Source: an uncultured Actinoplanes sp.
GTDB lineage: Bacteria; Actinomycetota; Actinomycetes; Mycobacteriales; Micromonosporaceae
Assembly (NCBI GenBank): GCA_934667465.1
Contig: CAKUMG010000281.1
Span: forward strand, 1 to 7,158
DNA length: 7,158 nucleotides
Direction: 5' to 3'
Each line of letters begins with the position of its first letter. Within the stretch, counting starts at the first letter, position 1. The notes under the pieces were generated by a model, which was not told where the DNA came from, ran no database searches, and worked only from the letters and a program-made list of their open reading frames with translations. Of this stretch, positions 1 to 6,374 are shown piece after piece. A program made the translations under genes and the position numbers.

Positions 1-57
1 GTCGAAGGGGCGGCTCATCCCGTCATCGACATGGAGGTGCCGGTCATGGCGGCGTGA
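1..57 (+). CDS. 3' end of an unidentified gene (last 18 codons)
   Basis: The frame starting at base 1 is open to a TGA at 55-57 and reads VEGAAHPVIDMEVPVMAA. Most of its codons end in G or C, as expected for coding sequence in this genome. A strong hairpin terminator follows only 12 bases after the stop, which supports a real gene end. The piece is too short to identify a family. The gene lies almost wholly outside the window. Confidence 0.55.
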   Translation, partial: VEGAAHPVIDMEVPVMAA

Positions 58-68
58 CCCAGCGGTAA

Positions 69-109
69 GGCGAGGCGGTGCGCCCCGACTCGGGACGCAC
101 CGCCTCGCT
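69..109 (+). terminator. Hairpin terminator after the left-edge gene
   Basis: A perfect 13-bp inverted repeat (70-82 with 96-108; left arm GCGAGGCGGTGCG) continues inward, after one mismatch, with CCC pairing to GGG around a 5-base loop. A G-U pair can extend the base. It starts 12 bases after the stop codon at 55-57. There is no long U tract, which is common for actinomycete terminators. The hairpin is symmetric, so it could also stop transcripts arriving from the right. Confidence 0.8.
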
Positions 110-1078
110 CGCCGTTACTGGATGCGAAGCCTGCCAAACGTCCCCCGATCTCGCCGTACAAACTGGTGAAGGTCGGGGTTGTTCGACGTAGGCCGATCCT
201 GGGAGCGGGGCCGGACTCGCTCATCGCGAGCTCGCGGCACCGCCTATGCCGTGCTCGACGAGGGCGGTGCCGAGCGGGTCGGACGAGCCGCCCCGTCCTC
301 ACCGGTAGTCTCACATCAGGTCCTGGCGGACGAGGTCGGTGTCCGATCTCGTCCAGGACGCCGTGGTGGTCGCTCGCGCCGTTCGGGGCGTCCAGGAGCT
401 CGTACCGTACGAGGGGCGATTGCGGACGCCGTCACACGGCGCGGGTATGCGTACCGCCAGGGTCTCATCGTGTCCCGGATCGTGCTGCCCTGGTCCGTTG
501 GAGGTGCGCGCGGGGCCGGGACGGCGTACATGCCGAGGTCGGCCATGGCCTCGCCCGAGCGCTACCCGGGCACACAGAGCCGTCAGTGAAGAGCGCGGTC
601 CCCCGTAAGAGGCGCCGCGCATCAGTCGGCGGCTTCACCAGTGGGAACGCGGTCCAGGAGAGTCCCGGCGCCTGCGGCCGACGATGATCCAGGCCGGATT
701 GACGCCCGGCGTCGACTGGTGCTCTTCGACCCGCAGTTGGGGCGCTGTGGTGCTCTTGAGTTTTACAGCAAGTCCAGGCAGGAGACGCGTGTGGAGCCGG
801 TAAGGCTCCTTCGCTGGCCATAAAGCCTCTCTCCAAGCGGCTCGGCGACGCTTTGCTGGGACCGAAAGTTGAGCGGCAGATCCGGCAGGTCTGCTCCGAC
901 GCGATTCGTAAGGTTTTGCTTGCAGAACCTCAGGCTGGCTGGGTGAAGGCATTGAGCTCGGCCAGGCTAACCTTCTTCGGCTTCACCGGACCGACGAGCA
1001 GTGGCAGATCGCATTCGATGGGGCTGATGCTCAACACGGACAGTGTCGGTCTTAGCCCGACCGGCCGGAGACGGTGTT
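110..1078. other. Gene-poor stretch with broken reading-frame scraps
   Basis: No complete, convincing gene is seen here. Short runs with codons ending in G or C change frame every 80-150 bases. One example on the minus strand runs from an ATG at 544-546 (reading MADLGMYAVPAP...), seems to continue in a second frame near 417-339 (reading RYELLDAPNGASDHHGVLDE) and in the first frame again down to a TAG at 244-246. The plus strand also gives readable frames over the same bases, so even the strand is unsure. From about 760 to 1020 a plus frame without a good start includes GPKVERQIRQVCSDAIRKVL. A small hairpin lies at 793-809 (GGAGCC/GGCTCC). The best reading is decayed genes or spacer. No tRNA, insertion-sequence end or CRISPR repeat was recognised. 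Confidence 0.5.
399..413. repeat. 15-bp perfect palindrome
   Basis: CTCGTAC-C-GTACGAG is a perfect inverted repeat with 7-bp arms and a single central base. A looser inverted repeat built around GGTA/TACC lies nearby at about 441-457. Symmetry of this size is typical of a dimeric repressor site, but no convincing gene or promoter sits next to it, so a function cannot be assigned. Confidence 0.35.
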
Positions 1079-1252
1079 CTACCAGGGCGTCGGCAACGAC
1101 GGCAGCTCACCGACGGTGTACCGCGGACGCCGGTCGATGCGCCCACGGGTCAGGTGGTAGAGGGCGGAGCGCAGGGGAGCCCGTCCCGATCGCCGGCCGA
1201 GGTCGGTGAGCGCCTGGATCCTCAGCCGGGCAAGGTCATGCTCGAGCCCCAC
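1079..1252 (-). CDS. Small protein of 57 aa, function unknown
   Basis: This minus-strand frame runs from a GTG at 1250-1252 to a TAG at 1079-1081. It begins VGLEHDLARLRIQALTDLG and ends VGELPSLPTPW. About 49 of its 57 codons end in G or C, much better than the other frames here. A good ribosome binding site, GGAAGGG (1261-1267 on the plus strand), lies 8 bases before the GTG. A leading helix (residues 3-20) is followed by an arginine-rich middle (RGRIDRRPRY, 36-45) and a Pro/Trp tail, so a basic nucleic-acid- or partner-binding protein is possible. It follows the SNF2 gene by 71 bases on the same strand and may be the third gene of that operon. No family was recognised. It could also be the surviving end of a longer lost gene. 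Confidence 0.5.
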   Translation of the reverse strand: MGLEHDLARLRIQALTDLGRRSGRAPLRSALYHLTRGRIDRRPRYTVGELPSLPTPW

Positions 1253-1271
1253 TCACGATTCCCTTCCGTCT

Positions 1272-1290
1272 GCTGTGCGTATCGCACAGC
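1272..1290. promoter_or_regulatory. 19-bp perfect palindrome between SNF2 gene and small ORF
   Basis: GCTGTGCG-TAT-CGCACAGC is a perfect inverted repeat with 8-bp arms and a 3-base centre. It lies 33 bases after the SNF2 stop and just before the ribosome binding site of the 57-aa frame. As DNA it looks like an operator for a dimeric regulator. As RNA it would be a tight hairpin that could protect the upstream message or weaken read-through. No U tract follows it on the minus strand, so it is not a classic terminator. Confidence 0.5.
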
Positions 1291-1323
1291 CGGCGAAGAG
1301 CAGCTGCGCGTTGAAAGGCAGGA

Positions 1324-3555
1324 TCAACCGGTGCCACGACCGGCTCGACGGCCGCGGTGATGACGTAGACGCTCGGTTTCCGCGTCAATGATGCGTTCTT
1401 GATCGACTTCGCTGATCTCGTAGTCGACGATGCTGGGGTCGATCGCGCTGCTGTGAGATCTTTTCGCGTCGCTGTCGTGCGCGTACGCCCGGAACAGTCT
1501 GCGCTTGTCGTGCAGTATCACCTCGAGGTGCTCGTCTACGGAGTCTTTGGCCAGCAGACGGTAAACCTGCACGGAGCGGGCCTGCCCCATCCGGTAGACA
1601 CGACGAATGGCCTGTTCTTCGGTCGAAGGCTTGAGCGCGGGCTCGGCCAGTACGACCACGGATGCGGCTTGCAGGTTGATGCCTTCACCGATCGCTTCGA
1701 TCTGCCCGATCAGCACGAAGTGTCCGTGGTGTGCGGTGAAGCGTTCGATGGCTTCCTGGCGGCGACCGGCCGCGGTGGCGCCGGTCAGCACCATTTGAGG
1801 TGAGTCGGCCAAGGCAGCCGATATCGCGGCGATGACATCCAGGAACTGGGAAAAGACGACGACTTTCCAGCCCTCGGCGGCCGACTGGGCCACGATGTCA
1901 CGCAGCCGGTCGATCTTGGCGGTGACGCTGCCGGCAGGGGCGTAGGCAGCCCTGCGTATATCGATGAAGTGCCGGCGAGCGACCGCATCGGCGTACACGC
2001 GCGCTTCGGCGGTGTCGAGCTCGACCCAGTCGTTCTCCTCGACCAGTTCCGGAAGCTCCCGCAGCACATCTTCCTGATTGCGCCGCAGGTACACCTGCGC
2101 GACGCTTTGACGGAACCGCACCGGGTCGACGAAACCACGGTCGCGGGGGATAAGCGTGTTTGCCAGCTCAGGATTCAGGTACCGCACGAGGTTGCGGAAC
2201 TCGCTGACACGATTTTCCATAGGCGTGCCGGTCAGCAGCATGATCCGGTCGGCGCGGTGCGTCAACGCGGCGACGTCCTGCGATTGTTGTGCGCCCGGGT
2301 TCTTGATCCGGTGTGCCTCATCGACGACGAGAAGGTCTACCCGGAACGTCGGCGGCATGTTGAAGGTGCGCAGCATCCGGTAGGTCGTCACGGCGATACC
2401 CCCGCCGGCCACCCACGACCGTAGGACCTCGTCGCGGCCCGGGCCGTGAATCTTCAGAGCCGTCAGCCGGCTGTGCGCTTGAAACTCCATCAGCCAGTTG
2501 AGCAGCACGCTGGCCGGCACGACGACCAGGCACGTCCGCGTGCCACGGCGTGCCAGGTGGGCCATGACGGCGATCGCCTCGACCGTCTTGCCCAGACCCA
2601 TCTCATCGCCCAGGATCGACCGGCCCCGGGAGAGCGCGTACTGGGCGCCGAACACCTGATACGCGCGTAGCCGCACCGTCAGCAACGTGACGTCGAGGGT
2701 GATCTGCCCGGCGGCGTCCGCGACCGCCTGCGGCACTTGACCGGTCTCAGCTGCACCGGTAGCTGTTTCACCGCGCACATAGGCCAGGAGCGTCTGGTAG
2801 GCGGCGGCCGCGTGTACGTAGTCGCTCCAGATCTCGGCGTCCGGTGCGCTGTGCGCCTGCTCCTGCGCCGCCTGGATGTCGGTCAAGGCGGCATCGACCG
2901 CCGTGGTGTCCGGATCGGACAGCAGGGCTTCGAGCTGGCGTAATGCTTGCTGGTCGGCGTCCTTGGTGGCGTCGCTGGCGAACAAGCGCCGCCAGCGGCT
3001 GCCCCCGGGCCGTGCGGCTGCGATCGCTGGCGGAAGCCGGTCGAGCAGACGCTGGCGTGCCTCGTCGATCCCGGCGACCGTACGCAAAACCGTGATCAGT
3101 GCCCGAAGCCCTCGCAGCAGCGCGGTGTGTTCCTGCGAGGGCCGGCTCGCGTCCAGGCGCACGACCGTCTCGGCGGTGACCGAGGCGGCCGCCTGTTCCG
3201 CCGCGGCCGTGACCGCCGTAGCCAATCGCTGCGCCACACCTCGCACTGTCTGCAAGCGATGCACGCCTGCTTGCAGAACGGACCACACCGTCGCGTAGCC
3301 GGCCTCCCGAAGCGCCTTCGTGCCGCGCAGGCCCGGTGCGAACGAGGTGAGCTCACCGACCGGCATCTGCTCGAGGCGCTGCTGCACCAGCATCTGGTGC
3401 AGCCGGGCGTACTCCTGCTGCACGGGTACGGCCAGCTGCTGCGGGAGATCCCCCAGCCACCGCACATCGCGGAGCAGGCCTTCAGCAGCAGCCACCGACT
3501 GACGCGCCTCACGCCCACCGACAGCCTCGGCGACGCCAGGGCCGGCGGTTGTCAC
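1324..3555 (-). CDS. SNF2-family DNA-dependent ATPase/translocase with N-terminal HhH
   Basis: This 743-aa protein has the full set of SNF2 (helicase superfamily 2) motifs. These are LRAYQ near 296-300, Walker A GDEMGLGKT at 316-324, VVVPASVLLNW at 344-354, DEAH at 412-415, LTGTP at 441-445, FSQF at 568-571, GEGINLQAAS at 623-632 and QAIRRVYRMGQ at 648-658. It should therefore use ATP to move along duplex DNA, usually without unwinding it. The first 290 residues are accessory: APGLRGTKALREAGYATV (73-90) and TVRGVAQRL (103-111) resemble paired helix-hairpin-helix DNA-binding motifs, followed by an alanine-rich helical stretch. The GTG start at 3553-3555 overlaps the TGA of the upstream nuclease-like gene as GTGA, so the two are probably translated in a coupled way. 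No own ribosome binding site is clear. No nuclease domain is fused. The SNF2 assignment is firm; the biological role is inferred. Confidence 0.95.
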   Translation of the reverse strand: MTTAGPGVAEAVGGREARQSVAAAEGLLRDVRWLGDLPQQLAVPVQQEYARLHQMLVQQRLEQMPVGELTSFAPGLRGTKALREAGYATVWSVLQAGVHRLQTVRGVAQRLATAVTAAAEQAAASVTAETVVRLDASRPSQEHTALLRGLRALITVLRTVAGIDEARQRLLDRLPPAIAAARPGGSRWRRLFASDATKDADQQALRQLEALLSDPDTTAVDAALTDIQAAQEQAHSAPDAEIWSDYVHAAAAYQTLLAYVRGETATGAAETGQVPQAVADAAGQITLDVTLLTVRLRAYQVFGAQYALSRGRSILGDEMGLGKTVEAIAVMAHLARRGTRTCLVVVPASVLLNWLMEFQAHSRLTALKIHGPGRDEVLRSWVAGGGIAVTTYRMLRTFNMPPTFRVDLLVVDEAHRIKNPGAQQSQDVAALTHRADRIMLLTGTPMENRVSEFRNLVRYLNPELANTLIPRDRGFVDPVRFRQSVAQVYLRRNQEDVLRELPELVEENDWVELDTAEARVYADAVARRHFIDIRRAAYAPAGSVTAKIDRLRDIVAQSAAEGWKVVVFSQFLDVIAAISAALADSPQMVLTGATAAGRRQEAIERFTAHHGHFVLIGQIEAIGEGINLQAASVVVLAEPALKPSTEEQAIRRVYRMGQARSVQVYRLLAKDSVDEHLEVILHDKRRLFRAYAHDSDAKRSHSSAIDPSIVDYEISEVDQERIIDAETERLRHHRGRRAGRGTG

Positions 3556-4967
3556 TGGCCGTGCCGATCGACGATCCGCATCACCAGCGCGGTGCCGTCA
3601 TTGCCCACGGACACGGCCTCGCCGCTCAGACGCCGGCCACGGGCATGCCACCATTGCCGCAGAATTCCGGCGCGGCGCTGATAGGCCAGGAACCGGCCCT
3701 CGGTGAGGTCGCGATGAAGCTGGCGTTCGACGCCGCGGAAGACCTCCAGGGTGGTGCCGTCGGGTAGCGGCATCCGGAAGCTGGTGCCCGTGATGACCGG
3801 CCCTCGAGGCAGCGTCATCGTCGCGCCCCTGCTGTCCGGCCAATCCTCTTCCAGCCCGGGGATCATGTTGGCGTCGAATCCGCGTTGCCGCGGCGTCAGG
3901 TAGTGAGCTGCCGCGGAGCTGTCGCCCGCGTACATCAGCACCTTGGCGGCGGTCGAGCGGGCCAGCACCTGCGTGAACCATCCGTTGCGCTCGGAGGGGA
4001 TGGAGTACGGCGCCGGCGGCTCCGGCTCGACCTCGCCGTCAGCGGAGCCGGGCTCCGGGCCGCCTGCTGCCCCTGACGGTGACGCGGTGGCCGGGGCGGC
4101 CGGTGACCAGTCGAGTTGCTCAGGCTCGCGGGCCAGCAGAGCGTCAAGCTCTTCCTCGCTGCCGTCCCACAGTTCGTCATCACCCGGCGGATCCAGGACG
4201 TACGAGGTGATCCCGTTACGGCTGAGCCGGGAACCGACCATCAGCCCGTACAGGCGCCGACGCCCGATCGCCACGGTGCGCAGCTGCAGGCACGCCGTTC
4301 CGAGCTGCTCGATGACGTGGCGGCGGCTCTGATGGGTTCCCTTGCATTCGAGCACGACCACGCGAACCTTGCCGTGGTGCCGGCCGATCAAGAAGTAGTC
4401 CGGACGCTTCTTGGTCTCCGATGTGTTGATCACATCTTCGCCCGGCAGCTCATCGACGTAGCCTGCCGCCAGCGCAACGTCGGCGTCCACCACCCTGAAG
4501 TCGCACCCCGGATGGCGCCGGCCCAGCACGGCTCGTGTCACCACCAGGGCGAGGCCGACCCCGAGCTGCTCGGATTGGGCGACTTTGTGGTGGTGCACCA
4601 CGTCCGTGGCTGCGTAGTCGGTCAGCGACAGCAGCCCACGATGGGTGTGCTGCAGCGTCGCACAGTACCGCACGTGCGCCCACAGCTGCGCCACCTCCCG
4701 AAACGGGGAGTGGCTCAGGAAGGTCGTCGCGACGCCGAGCTCCCGAAGCACGTCCGCGGCCCTGATCCTGAGCAGGCCCGGCACGTCGACGGGGGAGGGG
4801 CTCTTCAACAGTGTTCCGGCGCCGGACTCGGCCTGAGCTTGCTTCGCCTTTGCCTCCACGTCGTACGCCAAGCTGGTATCGGACGAAACCTGCAGAGTCG
4901 CGGGCCTTGCCAGCTCGCGCAGGACGGGGCTGATGTCCAATACACCCTCCGAGGGCAACCGGGACAC
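3552..4967 (-). CDS. Putative PD-(D/E)XK nuclease-like protein, first gene of the SNF2 operon
   Basis: This 471-aa protein carries the core order of the PD-(D/E)XK nuclease fold. There is a helix with Glu133 (about 130-148), a strand RPDYFLIG giving Asp190, a strand VRVVVLECKG giving Glu207 and Lys209, a helix HVIEQLGTACLQLR (217-230) and a strand LYGLMVGS. The Asp/Glu/Lys set matches the metal-binding active site of many restriction and repair nucleases. A Pro/Ala/Glu-rich linker (about 288-322) leads to an unrecognised C-terminal domain (about 325-471) with a basic, tryptophan-containing segment. The start is GTG at 4965-4967, with GGTGAG 6 bases upstream; an in-frame stop lies just beyond, so there is no longer version. 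It overlaps the SNF2 gene by 4 bp, pointing to a joint nuclease-translocase machine. The fold call comes from motifs alone; substrate and activity are unknown. Confidence 0.75.
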   Translation of the reverse strand: MSRLPSEGVLDISPVLRELARPATLQVSSDTSLAYDVEAKAKQAQAESGAGTLLKSPSPVDVPGLLRIRAADVLRELGVATTFLSHSPFREVAQLWAHVRYCATLQHTHRGLLSLTDYAATDVVHHHKVAQSEQLGVGLALVVTRAVLGRRHPGCDFRVVDADVALAAGYVDELPGEDVINTSETKKRPDYFLIGRHHGKVRVVVLECKGTHQSRRHVIEQLGTACLQLRTVAIGRRRLYGLMVGSRLSRNGITSYVLDPPGDDELWDGSEEELDALLAREPEQLDWSPAAPATASPSGAAGGPEPGSADGEVEPEPPAPYSIPSERNGWFTQVLARSTAAKVLMYAGDSSAAAHYLTPRQRGFDANMIPGLEEDWPDSRGATMTLPRGPVITGTSFRMPLPDGTTLEVFRGVERQLHRDLTEGRFLAYQRRAGILRQWWHARGRRLSGEAVSVGNDGTALVMRIVDRHGQ

Positions 4968-5246
4968 AACCCGCTCACCATAAACGCGTCACCACGAAGA
5001 GCGACATGATGAGTACATATAGTGACAATGGTCTATGGTTTGCGTCTATCCTCCTTGCCGAAACCTCTCGACTGTGCTCCATCTGCATGCCGGTCTCTGT
5101 GGGACGGTCACCAGGGAGTCGCAGAGACGCCCCCGGGGTCGCGTTAAGGAAGCTTTGAGGAACGCTTGCTCAGCGTCATGAACTGCTGCCACGTCATTAC
5201 TCGTACATCTCGGCACAGGCAGTACCGAGACGAAGAGGAGCCGTGC
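4968..5246. promoter_or_regulatory. Divergent control region between the nuclease operon and the secreted-protein gene
   Basis: This 279-bp gap separates two genes that point away from each other. Its 4990-5055 part is clearly AT-richer than the flanks. For the plus strand, GTGACA (5022-5027) and TATCCT (5047-5052) resemble a -35/-10 pair with a long 19-base spacer. For the minus strand, TATATG (5016-5021) is a possible -10 without a good -35. GTCTAT occurs twice (5031-5036 and 5044-5049) and ATGGT twice (within 5028-5039), overlapping both promoter candidates. An inverted repeat, GTCTCTG (5093-5099) with CAGAGAC (5122-5128), could fold in the leader of the plus-strand transcript. Individual promoter calls are weak. 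Confidence 0.4.
5235..5240 (+). promoter_or_regulatory. Ribosome binding site of the secreted-protein gene
   Basis: GAGGAG lies 6 bases before the ATG at 5247, a near-ideal Shine-Dalgarno placement. It fixes this start, since the signal peptide also begins exactly here. Confidence 0.75.
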
Positions 5247-5735
5247 ATGTATCGACGCGGAGTCAGTAGCCGGGCGCGCAAGCTGGTGCTTGGAGGTGCC
5301 GCCGCAGCGCTGCTCGGCTCGGCTCTCGCAGTCAGCACGGGGATGGGCCAGGCTGCCGAACAGAGCAACGCCGGAGCCAGCTCCGGCAGCATTGACGCTT
5401 TGGTGCCGGCGCTGGGTTTCAGCCCGGGCGATCCGAACGCTACGGCCGACCGTGTGGGCCCCACGGGGGTGAACGTTCCCGGTCGCTGCCCGCCCACTCA
5501 AGCCCAGGTGAACGCGCAGGTGGCGCTGAAAAACGCGGACCTTCCGGGTGGAACGGACCTTGAAAGCCGCATTCAGCGTTTTGAAAAGACCTTGTCGGCG
5601 ATTCAGGATTTGAAATGTCCCGCATCTTCCACGACTTTGCTGGGTCGCTTGAATTCGTTGACCGCGTTGCGCGCAGACGCGGACCGTGATGACGTCCTGC
5701 GTGATTTGGATTTGAACGAAACCCCAGCGGGATGA
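5247..5735 (+). CDS. Small secreted protein of unknown function (162 aa)
   Basis: The ATG at 5247-5249 is preceded by GAGGAG with a 6-base gap, which decides the start over a longer in-frame version from 5166. Residues 1-12 are arginine-rich (MYRRGVSSRARK), residues 13-32 are hydrophobic, and MGQAA|EQ near residue 37 looks like a signal peptidase cleavage site. The mature protein of about 125 residues begins with a Ser/Ala/Gly-rich stretch and has a helical C-terminal half. It has two cysteines (81 and 124) that could form a disulfide. There is no lipobox, LPXTG or membrane anchor, so release from the cell is likely. Leucine codons in the last 50 residues are mostly TTG, unlike neighbouring genes. 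No family was recognised. A terminator follows at 5788-5822. Confidence 0.75.
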   Translation: MYRRGVSSRARKLVLGGAAAALLGSALAVSTGMGQAAEQSNAGASSGSIDALVPALGFSPGDPNATADRVGPTGVNVPGRCPPTQAQVNAQVALKNADLPGGTDLESRIQRFEKTLSAIQDLKCPASSTTLLGRLNSLTALRADADRDDVLRDLDLNETPAG

Positions 5736-5787
5736 AGCCGCAGGGAATAAGGTGCCGCCAAACCTGATCCACCGCACGGAACCGCCT

Positions 5788-5822
5788 CGCCGGAGGCCCT
5801 CACACCACGGGGGTCTCCGGCG
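5788..5822 (+). terminator. Hairpin terminator after the secreted-protein gene
   Basis: CGCCGGAG (5788-5795) pairs perfectly with CTCCGGCG (5815-5822). The stem continues with a G-U pair and CCC/GGG, about 12 bp in all, around a loop of roughly 11 bases. It begins 52 bases after the stop of the 162-aa secreted protein and ends 16 bases before the ATG of the HAD-like remnant. No U tract follows. Confidence 0.7.
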
Positions 5823-5838
5823 CGTTCGTGTGTGGGCC

Positions 5839-6374
5839 ATGCGCGCGGTGATCTTCGGCTACTTCGGCACGCTGGCCGGCCCCGGCGCTGAGGAGTATCG
5901 CGAGCCCTTCGTGCACCGCACCGGCGAGCTGCTCGGCGGCTGCCGGCCACGGTTCTGGGAGGCACTGGCCGGGAGCTTCGGCGAGCGCACCATCGGGTTC
6001 CACGGCGGGACGGAGAGTCCGCTGAGTGCGGTGGCGCTTTCGTGCGGAGCGAACCTGGCATCCGCCCAGCTCCCGTCGCGCTCGCGTATCACCGGAGCAG
6101 TCATGCCCGACTCCGCAAGCCGGGGCACGACGCGCGCACACCTGGCACACGGTAGGTCACGCGCTCAGCGGCCGTGCATCAGCAGAACCGGCCGCCATCT
6201 CCGCCACTCCTCGTAGGCGATGGAGAGGGCCGCAAACTAGCCTCACTCGGATGCGTATTCCTGCCGCCGCGTGTGGGGCTGTCGGCTCTCAATAACGCAG
6301 GTTGGCAGTATGGCGCACTGCGAGCCTTACGGGCCGACCTCGATGCCGCCGACGTGGAGCCGTGGCAGGCGTAG
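5839..6374 (+). pseudogene. Decayed HAD-superfamily hydrolase gene
   Basis: From the ATG at 5839 the protein begins MRAVIFGYFGTLAGPG and continues with FWEALAGSFGERTIGFHGG, very like the start of HAD phosphatases (MRAVIFDYFGTL). In HAD enzymes the first Asp of this motif is the catalytic nucleophile; here it is Gly (GGC, one base from GAC). After about residue 75 (near base 6065) family similarity in this frame fades, and the frame stops at 6214-6216. In another frame, RKPG near 6105-6118 and LLVGDGEGRKLA near 6207-6243 resemble the later HAD motifs (KPD and VGDG), interrupted by a TAG at about 6153 and ending with a TAG at 6372-6374. The region between looks shortened. Taken together this is best read as a frameshifted, partly deleted remnant with a dead active site. 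A short expressed N-terminal product cannot be excluded. Confidence 0.6.

Noticed and set aside
166..687. Overlapping plus-strand frames in the left gene-poor region
   Set aside because: They are Arg-rich, lack ribosome binding sites and change apparent coding quality along their length; none is better than the competing frames.
793..809. Hairpin GGAGCC/GGCTCC as a terminator
   Set aside because: Only 6 bp with no convincing gene just upstream on either strand and no U tract.
1043..1360. Plus-strand frame of 105 codons over the 57-aa gene and SNF2 tail
   Set aside because: The opposite strand has better third-position bias, a ribosome binding site and a sensible operon position, and this frame runs into the end of the SNF2 gene.
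2947..3681. Plus-strand frame of 244 codons opposite the SNF2 N-terminus
   Set aside because: It spans the junction of two coupled minus-strand genes and has the low-complexity, cysteine- and arginine-rich look of an antisense frame.
1324..4967. Assignment to a named defence system (DISARM, Zorya, Hachiman, Dpd)
   Set aside because: Only the SNF2 motor or a general nuclease-plus-motor layout is shared. No methyltransferase, DrmA/DrmB, ZorA/ZorB, DUF1837-type or tRNA-guanine-transglycosylase-like gene is visible in the window.
4116..5009. Plus-strand frame of 297 codons opposite the nuclease-like gene
   Set aside because: It is the mirror of a gene with clear nuclease motifs, codon bias and operon coupling; its own product shows no recognisable domain.
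5046..5840. Long minus-strand frame of 264 codons
   Set aside because: It lies opposite the secreted-protein gene and its terminator, is rich in Arg/Ser/Pro without domain character, and has no matching start signals.
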